A stretch of DNA of 64,000 nucleotides from Seleniivibrio woodruffii (GCF_004339245.1 NZ_SMGG01000003.1:992770-1056769), one strand, 5' to 3'; positions 43,625 to 52,399 are shown, counted from the stretch's first letter. A program made the numbers and translations. Notes: generated by a model not told the origin, from the letters alone.

Positions 43625-44687
43625 GGGATTCAGAGATAAGGACATCTGCGCCGCTCTGATAAAGCAGATAGAGAAAGAGGCCACAGGCCGCTACAGGTTC
43701 ATGGAGGTCTGCGGAAGCCACACTATGGCCATCGCAAGATTCGGCATAAAGAGCATTCTGCCTGAGAACATCGAACTGGTTTCAGGCCCCGGATGCCCCG
43801 TCTGCGTCACGCCCCAGTGCGAGATAGACGGAATTTTCAAGCTGGTGGAGCAGGGAGCGGTCATAACCACTTTCGGCGACATGATGAAGGTTCCAGGCAG
43901 TCAGGGTCAGAACCTTCAGGAGCTTAAAAGCGCCGGAGCGGATATCCGCATAGTCTTTTCACCTCTTGATGCCATAAAGGTTGCGAAGGAGACGGGCAAA
44001 GAGACCGTGTTCATCGGAATCGGTTTCGAGACCACAGCCCCCGCAGTTGCGGCGGTTGCTCTGTCTGCGAAACAGCAGGGGGTAAAGAACGTATCAGTGA
44101 CTCCCTATAACAAAACGATGCCCGAGGTTCTTGGAATCCTTCTGGACGATGAGAATCTTAACATACAGGGTTTTGTGTGCCCCGGTCACGTCACCGTGGT
44201 CACGGGAACCTCTCTCTATACACCCATGGCGGAGCACGGAATGGCGGCTGTCATAACCGGATTCGAGCCTGTGGACGTTCTGACATCCGTCCTTGAGATG
44301 GTTCGTCAGGTGAACAGCGGAAAATTCGAGGTCAAAAACATGTACGGCAGGGTCGTTTCCGAAAAGGGAAACGAAAAGGCTCAGAACATCCTGAACACCG
44401 TATATGAAAAGGCCGGATGCTGGTGGAGAGGAATCGGCTGGATAGATAACAGCGGTCTGGCTTTCAGACCGGAATATAAAGAATATGATGCGTTCCACAA
44501 GTTCGGCATCAGCCTTGAAGGCGAAAAGGAAACCCCCGGATGCAGATGCGGAGAGGTTCTGAAAGGCTACATAAAGGCCAGCGACTGCCCGCTCTTCGGA
44601 AGCGCATGTACGCCCGAAAGCCCTGTCGGTCCCTGCATGGTATCCTCGGAAGGTGCCTGCGCCGCAGTTTATAAATACGGAGAATAG
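43611..44687 (+). CDS. hypD: Hydrogenase maturation protein HypD
   Basis: A 358-residue iron-sulfur protein that serves as scaffold for the Fe(CN)2CO group. Motifs are FMEVCGSHTMAI, SGPGCPVCVTP, GFVCPGHVTVVTG and the C-terminal cysteines binding the [4Fe-4S] cluster (CRCGEVLKG, CPLFGSACTPESPVGPCMVS in part). The start at 43611 lies inside hypC and gives the standard N-terminus; the frame is open further upstream in hypC sequence. hflX follows directly. Confidence 0.95.
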   Translation: MKLIEGFRDKDICAALIKQIEKEATGRYRFMEVCGSHTMAIARFGIKSILPENIELVSGPGCPVCVTPQCEIDGIFKLVEQGAVITTFGDMMKVPGSQGQNLQELKSAGADIRIVFSPLDAIKVAKETGKETVFIGIGFETTAPAVAAVALSAKQQGVKNVSVTPYNKTMPEVLGILLDDENLNIQGFVCPGHVTVVTGTSLYTPMAEHGMAAVITGFEPVDVLTSVLEMVRQVNSGKFEVKNMYGRVVSEKGNEKAQNILNTVYEKAGCWWRGIGWIDNSGLAFRPEYKEYDAFHKFGISLEGEKETPGCRCGEVLKGYIKASDCPLFGSACTPESPVGPCMVSSEGACAAVYKYGE

Positions 44688-44689
44688 AA

Positions 44690-46447
44690 ATACTACACGG
44701 AAATATAATCGGGCTTAAGCCACAGCAGATCAAAAGACTTGAAAACCTCTACGGCCGCAAGGCGGGAACAAGTGAGGTCATTCAGCCGGAACTGGCAAAG
44801 GCCATGTGCTCCATCTCAATGGAGATAAACAGGCAGGTGGGGGTTCTGGCAGACAGAAAGGGTGCGGTTGAATTTGTCATAGTGGGCGACACCCACGGGC
44901 TGTTCATACCGTCACTGTCACGTTTCCGGCTTGTGCCGGGAAATCTGCGGGGGATAAGGCTTCTGCATACCCACCTCTACCGTGAGAACATCACGGACGA
45001 CGACATAACCGACCTCGCCCTTCTGCGTCTGGACAGCGTTACCGCTGTTTACTTCGACCCGCAGGGCAACCCCAACGGAATGAAGACCGCACACCTTCTG
45101 CCGCCGGATGCGGAGAGCATGTACGCATATCTCCCCGACACCGACGTTCACAGGCAGAAGACCGACTATGAACACTTCATAGCCGAACTGGACAGCGAGA
45201 TAGCCTCCAAGACCAAAAAGCTCCACAGGATAAAGGACAAGCCCTATGCCCTGCTGGTCGGCTGCTACAGGTCGAAGAACTACGGCGAGGACAACATGGC
45301 GGAGCTGAAAGAGCTTGCCAGAAGTGCGGAGATGGAGATAACCGATACGGTTATTCAGGTTAAGGATCAGATACATCCGAAATTCGTCATAGGTTCGGGC
45401 AAGCTTAAGGACATAGTCATAAAGGCTATGCAGACGGGAGCGGAGTTCCTTGTGTTCGATAACCCGCTGACCCCTGCCCAGTCACGATCCATAGCGGACT
45501 TCACCGACCTTAAGATAATAGACCGGCCTCAGCTCATTCTGGATATCTTTGCCAAACGGGCGAAGACAGGGGAGGGGAAGATACGGGTGGAACTGGCGCA
45601 GATGAAATATCTGCTGCCCAGACTCACTGCCAAGGACGATGCTCTCTCCAGACTTACGGGCGGGATCGGCGGAAGAGGACCCGGAAACACTAAACTTGAG
45701 ATAGACAAAAGGCGTGTCAACGAAAGGATAGCCTTCCTTTCGGACAAGCTGAGACAGATAGAGAAGAACAGGGTGACAATGCGCAAGGGCAGAAGCAGGA
45801 ACGAACTGCCTGTTGTGTCCATCATAGGCTACACCAACGCAGGCAAGTCCACTCTGCTGAACACACTGACCCGAAGCGATGTCTATGCGGACAACCTTAT
45901 GTTTGCCACTCTGGACACAAGCTCGAAGAGGATAAGATTTCCGGAGGAGAAGGATGTGATCATCACCGACACGGTGGGTTTCATCCGTGACCTGCCGGAA
46001 AATCTGAAAGGTGCGTTCAAATCGACCCTTGAGGAACTGGCCGAGGCCGACCTTCTGGTGCACGTTCTGGATGTCGCCTCCGAAGGATTTGAGTCAAGAG
46101 TACGTTCCGTTGAACTTATTCTGGCCGAACTCGGTCTTAGTGACAGTGATAAGATTCTGGTTCTGAACAAGATAGACCTGCTCGAAGATTTTGAGCGTGA
46201 ATATCTGTCCACAGGTATGGTTCCGGAGGGTGAGCAGCCGGAAAAATATTCCAGAATTTTCGATGTTGAAAATTTAATACAAAGGTATAATAAGGTATGT
46301 CTTGTGAGCGCCACGGACAGAAAGACTTTCCGTGAGCTGCTGGAGATGATCAGGCTTTCCCTTTTTTCCGGTGGAAAAGAGGTGGATATTGATATTGAGG
46401 GCTATTTCGGGCTGAGGGAATATGACGGAAACACTGACACCTTCTGA
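44690..46447 (+). CDS. hflX: GTPase HflX with probable non-canonical start
   Basis: A ribosome-splitting GTPase. The HflX N-terminal domain, glycine-rich linker (GGIGGRGPGNTKLEIDKRR), G1 GYTNAGKSTLLN, G3 DTVGFI and G4 NKID are present. Homology continues upstream of the first ATG (44804) through GNIIGLKPQQIKRLENLY, yet no ATG, GTG or TTG lies in frame between the stop at 44672 and 44804. An ATA at 44690 has GGAG seven bases upstream and fits the usual start of the family. About 585 residues result. A sequencing error (ATG to ATA) is the alternative. Coordinates of the 5' end are thus inferred. Confidence 0.85.
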   Translation: MLHGNIIGLKPQQIKRLENLYGRKAGTSEVIQPELAKAMCSISMEINRQVGVLADRKGAVEFVIVGDTHGLFIPSLSRFRLVPGNLRGIRLLHTHLYRENITDDDITDLALLRLDSVTAVYFDPQGNPNGMKTAHLLPPDAESMYAYLPDTDVHRQKTDYEHFIAELDSEIASKTKKLHRIKDKPYALLVGCYRSKNYGEDNMAELKELARSAEMEITDTVIQVKDQIHPKFVIGSGKLKDIVIKAMQTGAEFLVFDNPLTPAQSRSIADFTDLKIIDRPQLILDIFAKRAKTGEGKIRVELAQMKYLLPRLTAKDDALSRLTGGIGGRGPGNTKLEIDKRRVNERIAFLSDKLRQIEKNRVTMRKGRSRNELPVVSIIGYTNAGKSTLLNTLTRSDVYADNLMFATLDTSSKRIRFPEEKDVIITDTVGFIRDLPENLKGAFKSTLEELAEADLLVHVLDVASEGFESRVRSVELILAELGLSDSDKILVLNKIDLLEDFEREYLSTGMVPEGEQPEKYSRIFDVENLIQRYNKVCLVSATDRKTFRELLEMIRLSLFSGGKEVDIDIEGYFGLREYDGNTDTF

Positions 46448-46781
46448 GATTATACAGTTTCGGGCGGAATGCTACCGGAATCTGGACGGGCGGGGAGTTT
46501 TCAGTCTTTATTCGGAGCGGAGCGAACTTTGCAGATTTTTCAGCGAAGAATCCTTTCACGACCATTTTTCCAGACAGACCGCAGGGTCAACACATGCGGG
46601 TGTTAAAATAGTGTCGGAACAGTGCAAAGGCGGTCTGGCCGAGGTCAAATATATCGAATATATCCATGAAGGGGCACTGCTTGTGTCCTACTATTCCAAA
46701 ACTGCTCTGGTGACCGAAGACGGTCAGTGGAAGATTCTGCGGGAATCCAGAGAGATGCGGAAAAACGCCATAACCACCTGA
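46422..46781 (+). CDS. Hypothetical protein, NTF2-like
   Basis: A 119-residue protein not matched to a named family. The pattern of an N-terminal helix pair (SEIIQFRAECYRNLDGRG), ELCRFFSEESFHDHF, then beta strands ending VTEDGQWKILRESREM suggests an NTF2/SnoaL-like cone fold similar to the YchJ C-terminal region. It starts inside the last codons of hflX and so is probably co-translated. No signal peptide or metal motif is seen. Confidence 0.7.
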   Translation: MTETLTPSEIIQFRAECYRNLDGRGVFSLYSERSELCRFFSEESFHDHFSRQTAGSTHAGVKIVSEQCKGGLAEVKYIEYIHEGALLVSYYSKTALVTEDGQWKILRESREMRKNAITT

Positions 46782-46858
46782 TAAAAAAAATTTACTTTTA
46801 TGTCAAATAGTGCTTGATAAATTAGCGGGAATATTTTATAAGTAATCCCTGCTTACAC

Positions 46859-46947
46859 GGAGGAGTGTCCGAGTCTGGCTTAAGGAGGCGGTCTTGAAAA
46901 CCGTTGAGCGTGTGAGCGTTCCGTGGGTTCGAATCCTACCTCCTCCG
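46859..46947 (+). tRNA. tRNA-Ser (anticodon TGA)
   Basis: An 89-base class II tRNA. The acceptor stem pairs GGAGGAG with CTCCTCC, discriminator G. The anticodon loop CTTGAAA gives TGA at 46895-46897. A long variable arm (GAGCGTGTGAGCGTTC) and the T-loop GGTTCGAATCC are present. CCA is not encoded. Confidence 0.95.
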
Positions 46948-46966
46948 TTTTTTACATGTTCTCTTG

Positions 46967-47058
46967 GGAGTGGTGGCCGAGCTAGGCCGAAGGCGCTCGC
47001 CTGCTAAGCGAGTATACGGCATTAAACCGTATCGAGGGTTCAAATCCCTCCCACTCCG
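46967..47058 (+). tRNA. tRNA-Ser (anticodon GCT)
   Basis: A 92-base class II tRNA. The acceptor stem pairs GGAGTGG with CCACTCC, discriminator G. The anticodon stem CTCGC/GCGAG encloses CTGCTAA, giving GCT at 47003-47005. The long variable arm (ATACGGCATTAAACCGTAT) and T-loop GGTTCAAATCC are typical of tRNA-Ser. It lies 19 bases after the other serine tRNA. Confidence 0.95.
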
Positions 47059-47084
47059 TATCACTTCTAAAAAAAGAGGATGCC

Positions 47085-47615
47085 ATGAAAAAAATAATCA
47101 CAATGTTTATTGCTTCAGTATTCGCATTTTCCTGTTCTCAGGGCGTTGTCGACAAAGACAAAGCGAAAGAGCAGGCTCCCGCTGCAACAGAGCAGACGGC
47201 TGATCCCCATGCAGGTCAGGCAGCTGCCGACCCCCATGCCGGCGCTGAAAAGCCTAAAGAAAGAAAAGTTAACGTTCCCAAAGAGGTTGCTGAGAAATAC
47301 AAAAGCCTCATCCTTGAGGTTAAAAACACTAAGGACAACTCCACTGTTCAGTCCGATGTTATCATCGGTCAGAAAGCTGAAGTTCAGGGCACTCCCTTTG
47401 CAGTTGAAGTTGAGTACTACATGCCCGATTTCGTTATCGAGTCTGACGGTACCATCACAACAAGAAGCGCAGACGAGAAAAACCCTGTAGCCAAGATCAA
47501 GGTCTACAAAATGAACGAAGTGTTCTTCGACGGATGGCTGTTCAAAAACCACCCCACAGAGCACGGCAACTTTAACGACCCCAACTACAGCATTACGATA
47601 ATCAGCTCTAAGTAA
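47085..47615 (+). CDS. Lipoprotein with DUF2155-like domain
   Basis: A 176-residue exported lipoprotein. The signal peptide ends in a lipobox-like AFSC (Cys17). A linker follows with the sequence ADPHAG twice, rich in Ala, Asp and His. The C-terminal domain, about residues 70-176, has YMPDFVIES, NPVAKIKVY and FFDGWLFKNHP, matching DUF2155, a periplasmic domain of unknown function. It may bind metals through the His-containing linker, which is speculation. The two tRNA genes lie just upstream and a terminator just downstream. Confidence 0.75.
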   Translation: MKKIITMFIASVFAFSCSQGVVDKDKAKEQAPAATEQTADPHAGQAAADPHAGAEKPKERKVNVPKEVAEKYKSLILEVKNTKDNSTVQSDVIIGQKAEVQGTPFAVEVEYYMPDFVIESDGTITTRSADEKNPVAKIKVYKMNEVFFDGWLFKNHPTEHGNFNDPNYSITIISSK

Positions 47616-47620
47616 GTTAT

Positions 47621-47650
47621 AAGCCCCGCTTCCTGCGGGGCTTTCTTTTA
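47621..47650 (+). terminator. Rho-independent terminator after the lipoprotein gene
   Basis: AAGCCCCGC and GCGGGGCTT form a 9-bp stem around TTCCT, followed by TCTTTTA. Repeat R2 begins directly behind it. Confidence 0.9.
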
Positions 47651-47652
47651 TC

Positions 47653-47764
47653 CGGCGTCTATATGCTGCGCATCACTGCGTCAGCTTCTCTTCGGAACTG
47701 CTCACATACTTATGTGTATGCTCGCAGCCCTCTCATCGAATCTTCCTTGTCCTGCTTGCATCTA
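47653..47764 (+). repeat. Terminator-associated repeat R2, copy 4
   Basis: CGCATCACTGCGTCAGC, GGAACTGCTCACATACTT, an inverted CACATA/TATGTG, CTCGCAGCCCTCTC and CTTCCTTGTCCTGCTTGC. Closest to copy 1 at 6546. Immediately behind a terminator. Confidence 0.85.
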
Positions 47765-47786
47765 TCCTCCGTATTTCTTAATTTCC

Positions 47787-48889
47787 GTCACTCTGAGCTT
47801 TGCGAAGAGTCTCATTTCTCCGATTCCAGTCACTGCGAGGGCTTCAGCCCGTGGCAGTCTTCCACGTTCAGGCAGGCTGATGTTTAGGTTTACTGTGCTT
47901 GGAAGTCTGCTTCACTGCGTTCGCAGAGACGAAAAGATTGTCACTCTGAGCTTTGCGAAGAGTCTCACTCCGATTCCAGTCACTGCGAGGGCATAGCCCG
48001 TGGCAGTCTTCCACGTTCGGGCAGGCTGATGTTTAGGGTTACTGCGCTTGGAAGTCTGTTTCACTGCGTTCGCAGAGACGAAAGGATTGTCACTCTGAGC
48101 ATAGCGAAGAGTCTCGTTTCTCTGATTCCAGTCACTGCGAGGGCTTTAGTCCGTGGCAGTCTTCCACCTTCAGGCAGGCTGATGTTTAGGTTTACTGTGC
48201 TTGGAAGTCTGCTTCACTGCGTTCGCAGAGACGAAAATAGATTGTCTCTCTGAGCTTTGCGAAGAGTCTCATTTTTCCGATTCCAGTCACTGCGAGGGCA
48301 TAGCCCGTGGCAGTCTTCCACCTTCAGGCAGGCTGATGTTTAGGATTACTGAGCTTGGAAGACTGCTTCACAGCGTTCGCAGAGACGAAAAGAGATTGTC
48401 ACTCTGAGCGTAGTGAAGAGTCTCATTACTCTGATTCCAGTCACTGCGAGGGCTTCAGCCCGTGGCAGTCTTCCACGTTCAGGCAGGCTGATGTTTAGGT
48501 TTACTGTGCTTGGAAGTCTGCTTCACTGCTTTTGCAAAGACGAAAGGATTGTCACTCTGAGCTTTGCGAAGAGTCTCATTACTCTGATTCCAGTCACTGC
48601 GAGGGCGCATAGCCCGTGGCAGTCTTCCACGTTCGGGCAGGCTGATGTTTAGTGTTACTGTGCTTGGAAGTCTGCTTCACAGCGTTCGCAGAGACGAAAA
48701 GATTGTCTCTCTGAGCATAGCGAAGAGTCTCATTTCTCTGATTCCAGTCACTGCGAGGGCTTCAGCCCGTGGCAGTCTTCCACCTTCAGGCAGGCTGATG
48801 TTTAGGTTTACTGTGCTTGGAAGTCTGCTTCACTGCGTTCGCAGAGACGAAAATAGATTGTCTCTCTGAGCATAGCGAAGAGTCTCACA
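47787..48889. repeat. Tandem array of seven composite hairpin repeats (R3-R4)
   Basis: Seven units start at 47829, 47979, 48131, 48286, 48440, 48593 and 48747, a period of 150-155 bases. Each has an imperfect palindrome of about 105 bases: GTCACTGCGAGGGC...GGCAGTCTTCCA, a 40-base centre (AGGCAGGCTGATGTTTAG), then TGGAAGTCTGCTTCACTGCG...CGCAGAGAC. Units are joined by a 28-base R4 element (GTCACTCTGAGC...GAAGAGTCTCA), giving eight R4 copies. Copies vary by scattered substitutions and small indels, so the array is not freshly duplicated. Short open frames crossing it repeat the same peptide and are not genes. It fills most of the 1.3-kb gap between the lipoprotein and thioesterase genes. Confidence 0.95.
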
Positions 48890-48910
48890 GCGTCTTCTTA
48901 GAATTGATTG

Positions 48911-49621
48911 TCAGATTATTTCGCAGAGGCAGGCGAGGGTGTCGCCGTCGAAGATTGAAACTATGCGGCTCTTATCCTCATCAGCTATCCTGACATCCAC
49001 AAATTCGGTTTCGGGTTTTATCTCGTGGTTGTAGAAAAGTCCCACGGTTTTTCCTGTGAAATCCATATCTGAGGATGCAAGCGAAAGCAGTTCGCCGTAG
49101 CGGATGTTGTTCATATGTCCGTTTATGTCGAAATCGGCGGGGCGGAGCTGAACACGCACTGATCTGTCGTATTTTTCCGCATCCTTTCTGTCCCAGCCGT
49201 CGATCATACTGCACATGTTGCAGACGTTTTCGCTCTGGTAGTCCTCATACATCTGGGGAGTGACCCTGACGGGACGCTTTCTTTCTATGTCGATATAAAG
49301 CCAGATGCTGGAGCCTTTTATACAGATTTCCCCGTCCGCTCTTATCTCATAGTTTCTGAAACCCTTGAACCTGTCCAGTCCTCTGGACCAGGTGCGTACG
49401 CTCAGCTCCTGAGCAAAGTCGGGAAACTTTTCTGCGTGTGCCATTAATCTGTTGAGGATCCAGATGTTTCCTCTGCCCATGTAGGTGTCGGCGGAGTAGC
49501 CGACGCTTGCCGAATGAGCCACTGCGGCTTCCTGAAATATCTTCAGTACAGCGTCAAAGCGCAGTTTCTTGTCAGCACCGTAGTCAGAGATATCTTTTGT
49601 TCTGATGTAATCGTAAAACAT
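48911..49621 (-). CDS. Acyl-ACP thioesterase
   Basis: A 236-residue protein with two hot-dog domains, of the FatA/FatB-type acyl-ACP thioesterase family (PF01643). The N-terminal FYDYIRTKDISDYG and the LNRLMAHAEKFPDFAQELSVRTW stretch (in part) are typical. The second domain carries the catalytic Asp/Asn/His set in DFDINGHMNNIRYGE. It releases free fatty acids from ACP. The strand is opposite to the upstream lipoprotein; its 3' end adjoins the repeat array. Confidence 0.9.
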   Translation of the reverse strand: MFYDYIRTKDISDYGADKKLRFDAVLKIFQEAAVAHSASVGYSADTYMGRGNIWILNRLMAHAEKFPDFAQELSVRTWSRGLDRFKGFRNYEIRADGEICIKGSSIWLYIDIERKRPVRVTPQMYEDYQSENVCNMCSMIDGWDRKDAEKYDRSVRVQLRPADFDINGHMNNIRYGELLSLASSDMDFTGKTVGLFYNHEIKPETEFVDVRIADEDKSRIVSIFDGDTLACLCEII

Positions 49622-49717
49622 TTGTAATGTTAACTCCTAAATTCGCTAAAGGTCAATCTTTTTGCTATGCAAATGAATAATGTGACCGCTATAATGCCGG
49701 AAAAACCGGAGGAGAAT

Positions 49718-50176
49718 ATGGAAGTTACCGTTCAGAAATTTGAAGATATCAGAACCGCAAGCGTCCGCCACGTTGGCACATACGACCAGTGTACGCCCGC
49801 ATGGATGACGCTGATGATGAATCCCGCAGTTATGCCCCTTGTTAATGATAAAGCTCTTTTCATTGGCGTCTGCCACGACGACCCCTCAAAGACCGACCAG
49901 TGCCGCTATGACGCATGCGTCAGCTGTCCCGATGATTTTCAGGCGGCGGCTCCCATCGCCGTAACGGTTATCGAGGGCGGAGACTATGCCGTATACAGGC
50001 ACACAGGCTCTTACAGAGGCCTTGAGCAGGTCTATCACGATCTGTTCGAAAAATGGCTCCCCGCAAGCGGCAGAAGCTATAAATCGGGCGCTCCCACCGT
50101 GCAGATATACAGAAATCTGCCCATCAACACCGCAGAAGAGAACCTTATCACAGACGTACTGATCCCTCTGGCTTAA
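49718..50176 (+). CDS. GyrI-like / AraC effector-binding domain protein
   Basis: A 152-residue stand-alone GyrI-like domain. The pattern VRHVGTYDQCTPAW, ALFIGVCHDDPSKT, CRYDACVSC and GDYAVYRHTGSYRGLEQVYHDLFEKWLP, given here in short pieces, is that of the small-molecule-binding part of AraC-family regulators and SbmC/GyrI. No DNA-binding domain is attached. GGAGGAG precedes the ATG at 49718; an upstream ATG at 49667 is less likely. Such proteins may bind drugs or hydrolyse small electrophiles. Confidence 0.82.
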   Translation: MEVTVQKFEDIRTASVRHVGTYDQCTPAWMTLMMNPAVMPLVNDKALFIGVCHDDPSKTDQCRYDACVSCPDDFQAAAPIAVTVIEGGDYAVYRHTGSYRGLEQVYHDLFEKWLPASGRSYKSGAPTVQIYRNLPINTAEENLITDVLIPLA

Positions 50177-50192
50177 ATATTAAGGCTGTGCC

Positions 50193-50888
50193 CTATGTTA
50201 TCATACCGAGAATGTAGGGCACGGCATATTCCGTTGTAAGTATCCTTTCGCCTGCGGAGAACTGCTGAAAGCCGTATCTTTCGAAGGTATCGAGCTCTTT
50301 CTGAATGAATCCGCCCTCACAGCCCACAGCCAGACACATGGGTTTAGGAAATTCCTTTCTGAAACTTCCCGCAGGATGTGCAATGAACCTGTTCGGTATC
50401 TCCGTCTTCTCAAGCACTTCTCCGGCAAATTCCATAAAAAATCTGTGCAGTGTTACCTTTGGCAGAATGGTATCTTTCGACTGCTGGAGAGCATCGAATA
50501 GGTGCTCGTCTATCTTATCCCTTTCCAGATATGGGCTTTCCCAGTAACTCTTGTCAACCCGCCATGAGTTTATGATGTGGATATCTTTTATTCCTGCGCA
50601 GGCAAGACCGAAAAGCACACGGCGAAAGACCTTCGGACGTGGAAGGGCAAGAATGACCGTAACTGGCAGAGGAGCCGGTGCCTGTGCATTGCAGTCCGGT
50701 CTGAGTGTGATGCAGGTGTCGGTGATATTCAGAATTTCAGCTGTTCCAAGCCCGCCGCCGAGGATTCCAGCCTTAAGGCTGTCCCCTTCGGATGCTTTCA
50801 GAACATTCTTTATGTGAGTGTGGCGGGTGTCGCTTAAAACCGCCGTGCCGCCGGATATCTCTTCCGGTCTGATAAGGATTATGTTCAT
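50193..50888 (-). CDS. rsmE: 16S rRNA (uracil-1498-N3)-methyltransferase
   Basis: A 231-residue SPOUT methyltransferase. The N-terminal PUA-like domain shows RHTHIKNVLKASEGD. The knotted C-terminal domain shows AVGCEGGFIQKELDTFERYG and SAGERILTTEYAVPYILG, the SAM-binding knot of RsmE. It methylates the 30S subunit. It converges with the GyrI-like gene with a 16-base gap. Confidence 0.93.
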   Translation of the reverse strand: MNIILIRPEEISGGTAVLSDTRHTHIKNVLKASEGDSLKAGILGGGLGTAEILNITDTCITLRPDCNAQAPAPLPVTVILALPRPKVFRRVLFGLACAGIKDIHIINSWRVDKSYWESPYLERDKIDEHLFDALQQSKDTILPKVTLHRFFMEFAGEVLEKTEIPNRFIAHPAGSFRKEFPKPMCLAVGCEGGFIQKELDTFERYGFQQFSAGERILTTEYAVPYILGMIT

Positions 50889-50921
50889 GGCTGACTATAG
50901 GATAGGCTGTTGAAAATGTAA

Positions 50922-50953
50922 AGGGGCGGCTGTCCGGAAATAACAGCCGCCCG
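50922..50953 (-). terminator. Probable terminator after cstA
   Basis: On the minus strand GGGCGGCTGT and ACAGCCGCCC form a 10-bp GC-rich stem with a 9-base loop, followed by CTTT only. The T tract is short, so termination may be partial. Confidence 0.65.
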
Positions 50954-50977
50954 GGTATTACTTATGGTGTGTGTGGA

Positions 50978-52399
50978 TTATTCAGCTTCGGGTTCCGGTT
51001 CGCAGCCGCACTTTCTGAATTTGATAAAGAAAGCCGCTGTAGCTGCCGCCGAAACAACAAGACCGATGTAGGTCGATACCTGCAGATCCAGCCCGAAACC
51101 GATGGGCTGATTTGCGAGGTAGGTTGTAACCACCACTGTCATGAACATAGCGGGGATGGTTGCAATCCAGTGGAGCTTATTGTTCTGGATGAGATATGCC
51201 GCAGCCGCCCAGAGAACGACAGTGGCCAGAGTCTGGTTTGCCCAGCCGAAATATCTCCAGATTATGTCGAACTCGGTGAGAGAGATAAGAAAGCCGACGA
51301 CAAACAGAGGAACAGCGATGGCAAGCCTTTTGAAATAGCCTTTCTGTTCCATGTTCAGCATCTCAGCGATGATAAGTCGTGCGCTTCTGAAAGCGGTATC
51401 GCCTGATGTGATGGGGAGTATCACAACACCTACCACAGCAAGGATGCCTCCGAATCCGCCGAGAAGTGTTGTCGAAACTTCGTTAACAACGTATGCCGGA
51501 CCGCCCTTTGCCAGTGCCGCTCCAAGCTCGGGTGAGCCGTAGTAGAAAGTCATGCCGAGGGTTGCCCAGATAAGAGCTATCGCTCCCTCGCCGATCATTG
51601 CACCGTAGAAAACAGCCTTGCCCCTTTTTTCGCTTTTCAGGCATCTTGCCATCATTGGCGACTGGGTAGCATGGAAACCGCTGAGAGCTCCGCAGGCTAT
51701 TGTTATGAACATCAGAGGCCACATGGGCAGATCTGTGGGATGAACGTTTGAAAGCGTGCGCTGGGGATAGAACTCGTGCCCCTGAACAATGAGCGCCACA
51801 GTAAGTCCCACAGCCATGAAAAGGAGCACTGCGCCGAACAGCGGATATATTTTACCGATTATCTTGTCGATGGGCATTATAGTAGCAAGGGAATAATATG
51901 CGAATATCAGCCCCACAAGAACAGGAACGGATATGTGGGTCATATTCGTAAGCAGTTTTGCTGGGCCGAGCACAAACACTATGCCCACCAGCAGAAGAAG
52001 GATAACTGAGAACCATCTCATGAACTGCTTGAACACGTTGCCGAGGTTCTGTCCGACAACATCCGGAACGCTTGCGCCGTTGTAGCGCAGCGAGAGCATG
52101 CCTGAGAAATAGTCGTGAACAGCTCCGGCGAAAATTGAGCCGAAAACGATCCACAGCAGAGCCGAAGGGCCGTAAAGAGCACCCAGAATAGGGCCGAATA
52201 TTGGGCCGAGGCCTGCAATGTTCAGAAGCTGAATAAGCCATATCTTCCATGTGGGCATTTCCACATAGTCCACGCCGTCATACATTGTCGATGCGGGTGT
52301 GGGGCGGTTTTCATCAGAGCCGAAGATCCTGTCCACCAGCGTGCCGTAAACGACGTAGCCGAGGACCAGCAGAGCAAGACATCCGAAAAATATAAGCAT
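50978..52399 (-). CDS. cstA: CstA-family carbon starvation / pyruvate transporter
   Basis: A 473-residue membrane protein with about 13 hydrophobic segments. CstA hallmarks are NIAGLGPIFGPILGALYGP, FGSIFAGAVHDYFSGMLSLRY and GFHATQSPMMARCL, each seen in sequence. CstA and relatives (BtsT) take up pyruvate, and possibly peptides, when carbon is short. This is the short form without the extended C-terminal part of E. coli CstA. GGAGG precedes the ATG. Upstream lie three phased AGCGGC repeats that may be regulator sites. Confidence 0.9.
   Translation of the reverse strand: MLIFFGCLALLVLGYVVYGTLVDRIFGSDENRPTPASTMYDGVDYVEMPTWKIWLIQLLNIAGLGPIFGPILGALYGPSALLWIVFGSIFAGAVHDYFSGMLSLRYNGASVPDVVGQNLGNVFKQFMRWFSVILLLLVGIVFVLGPAKLLTNMTHISVPVLVGLIFAYYSLATIMPIDKIIGKIYPLFGAVLLFMAVGLTVALIVQGHEFYPQRTLSNVHPTDLPMWPLMFITIACGALSGFHATQSPMMARCLKSEKRGKAVFYGAMIGEGAIALIWATLGMTFYYGSPELGAALAKGGPAYVVNEVSTTLLGGFGGILAVVGVVILPITSGDTAFRSARLIIAEMLNMEQKGYFKRLAIAVPLFVVGFLISLTEFDIIWRYFGWANQTLATVVLWAAAAYLIQNNKLHWIATIPAMFMTVVVTTYLANQPIGFGLDLQVSTYIGLVVSAAATAAFFIKFRKCGCEPEPEAE

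Noticed and set aside
47663-48869. Series of open frames coding 68-94 residue proteins that share a common peptide
   Set aside because: They arise from the same phase of a non-coding tandem repeat, lack ribosome binding sites and have no plausible family; indels between units shift the frames.
47787-48889. CRISPR array
   Set aside because: The period is about 153 bases, the whole unit is repeated with no unique spacers, and no cas gene is present.
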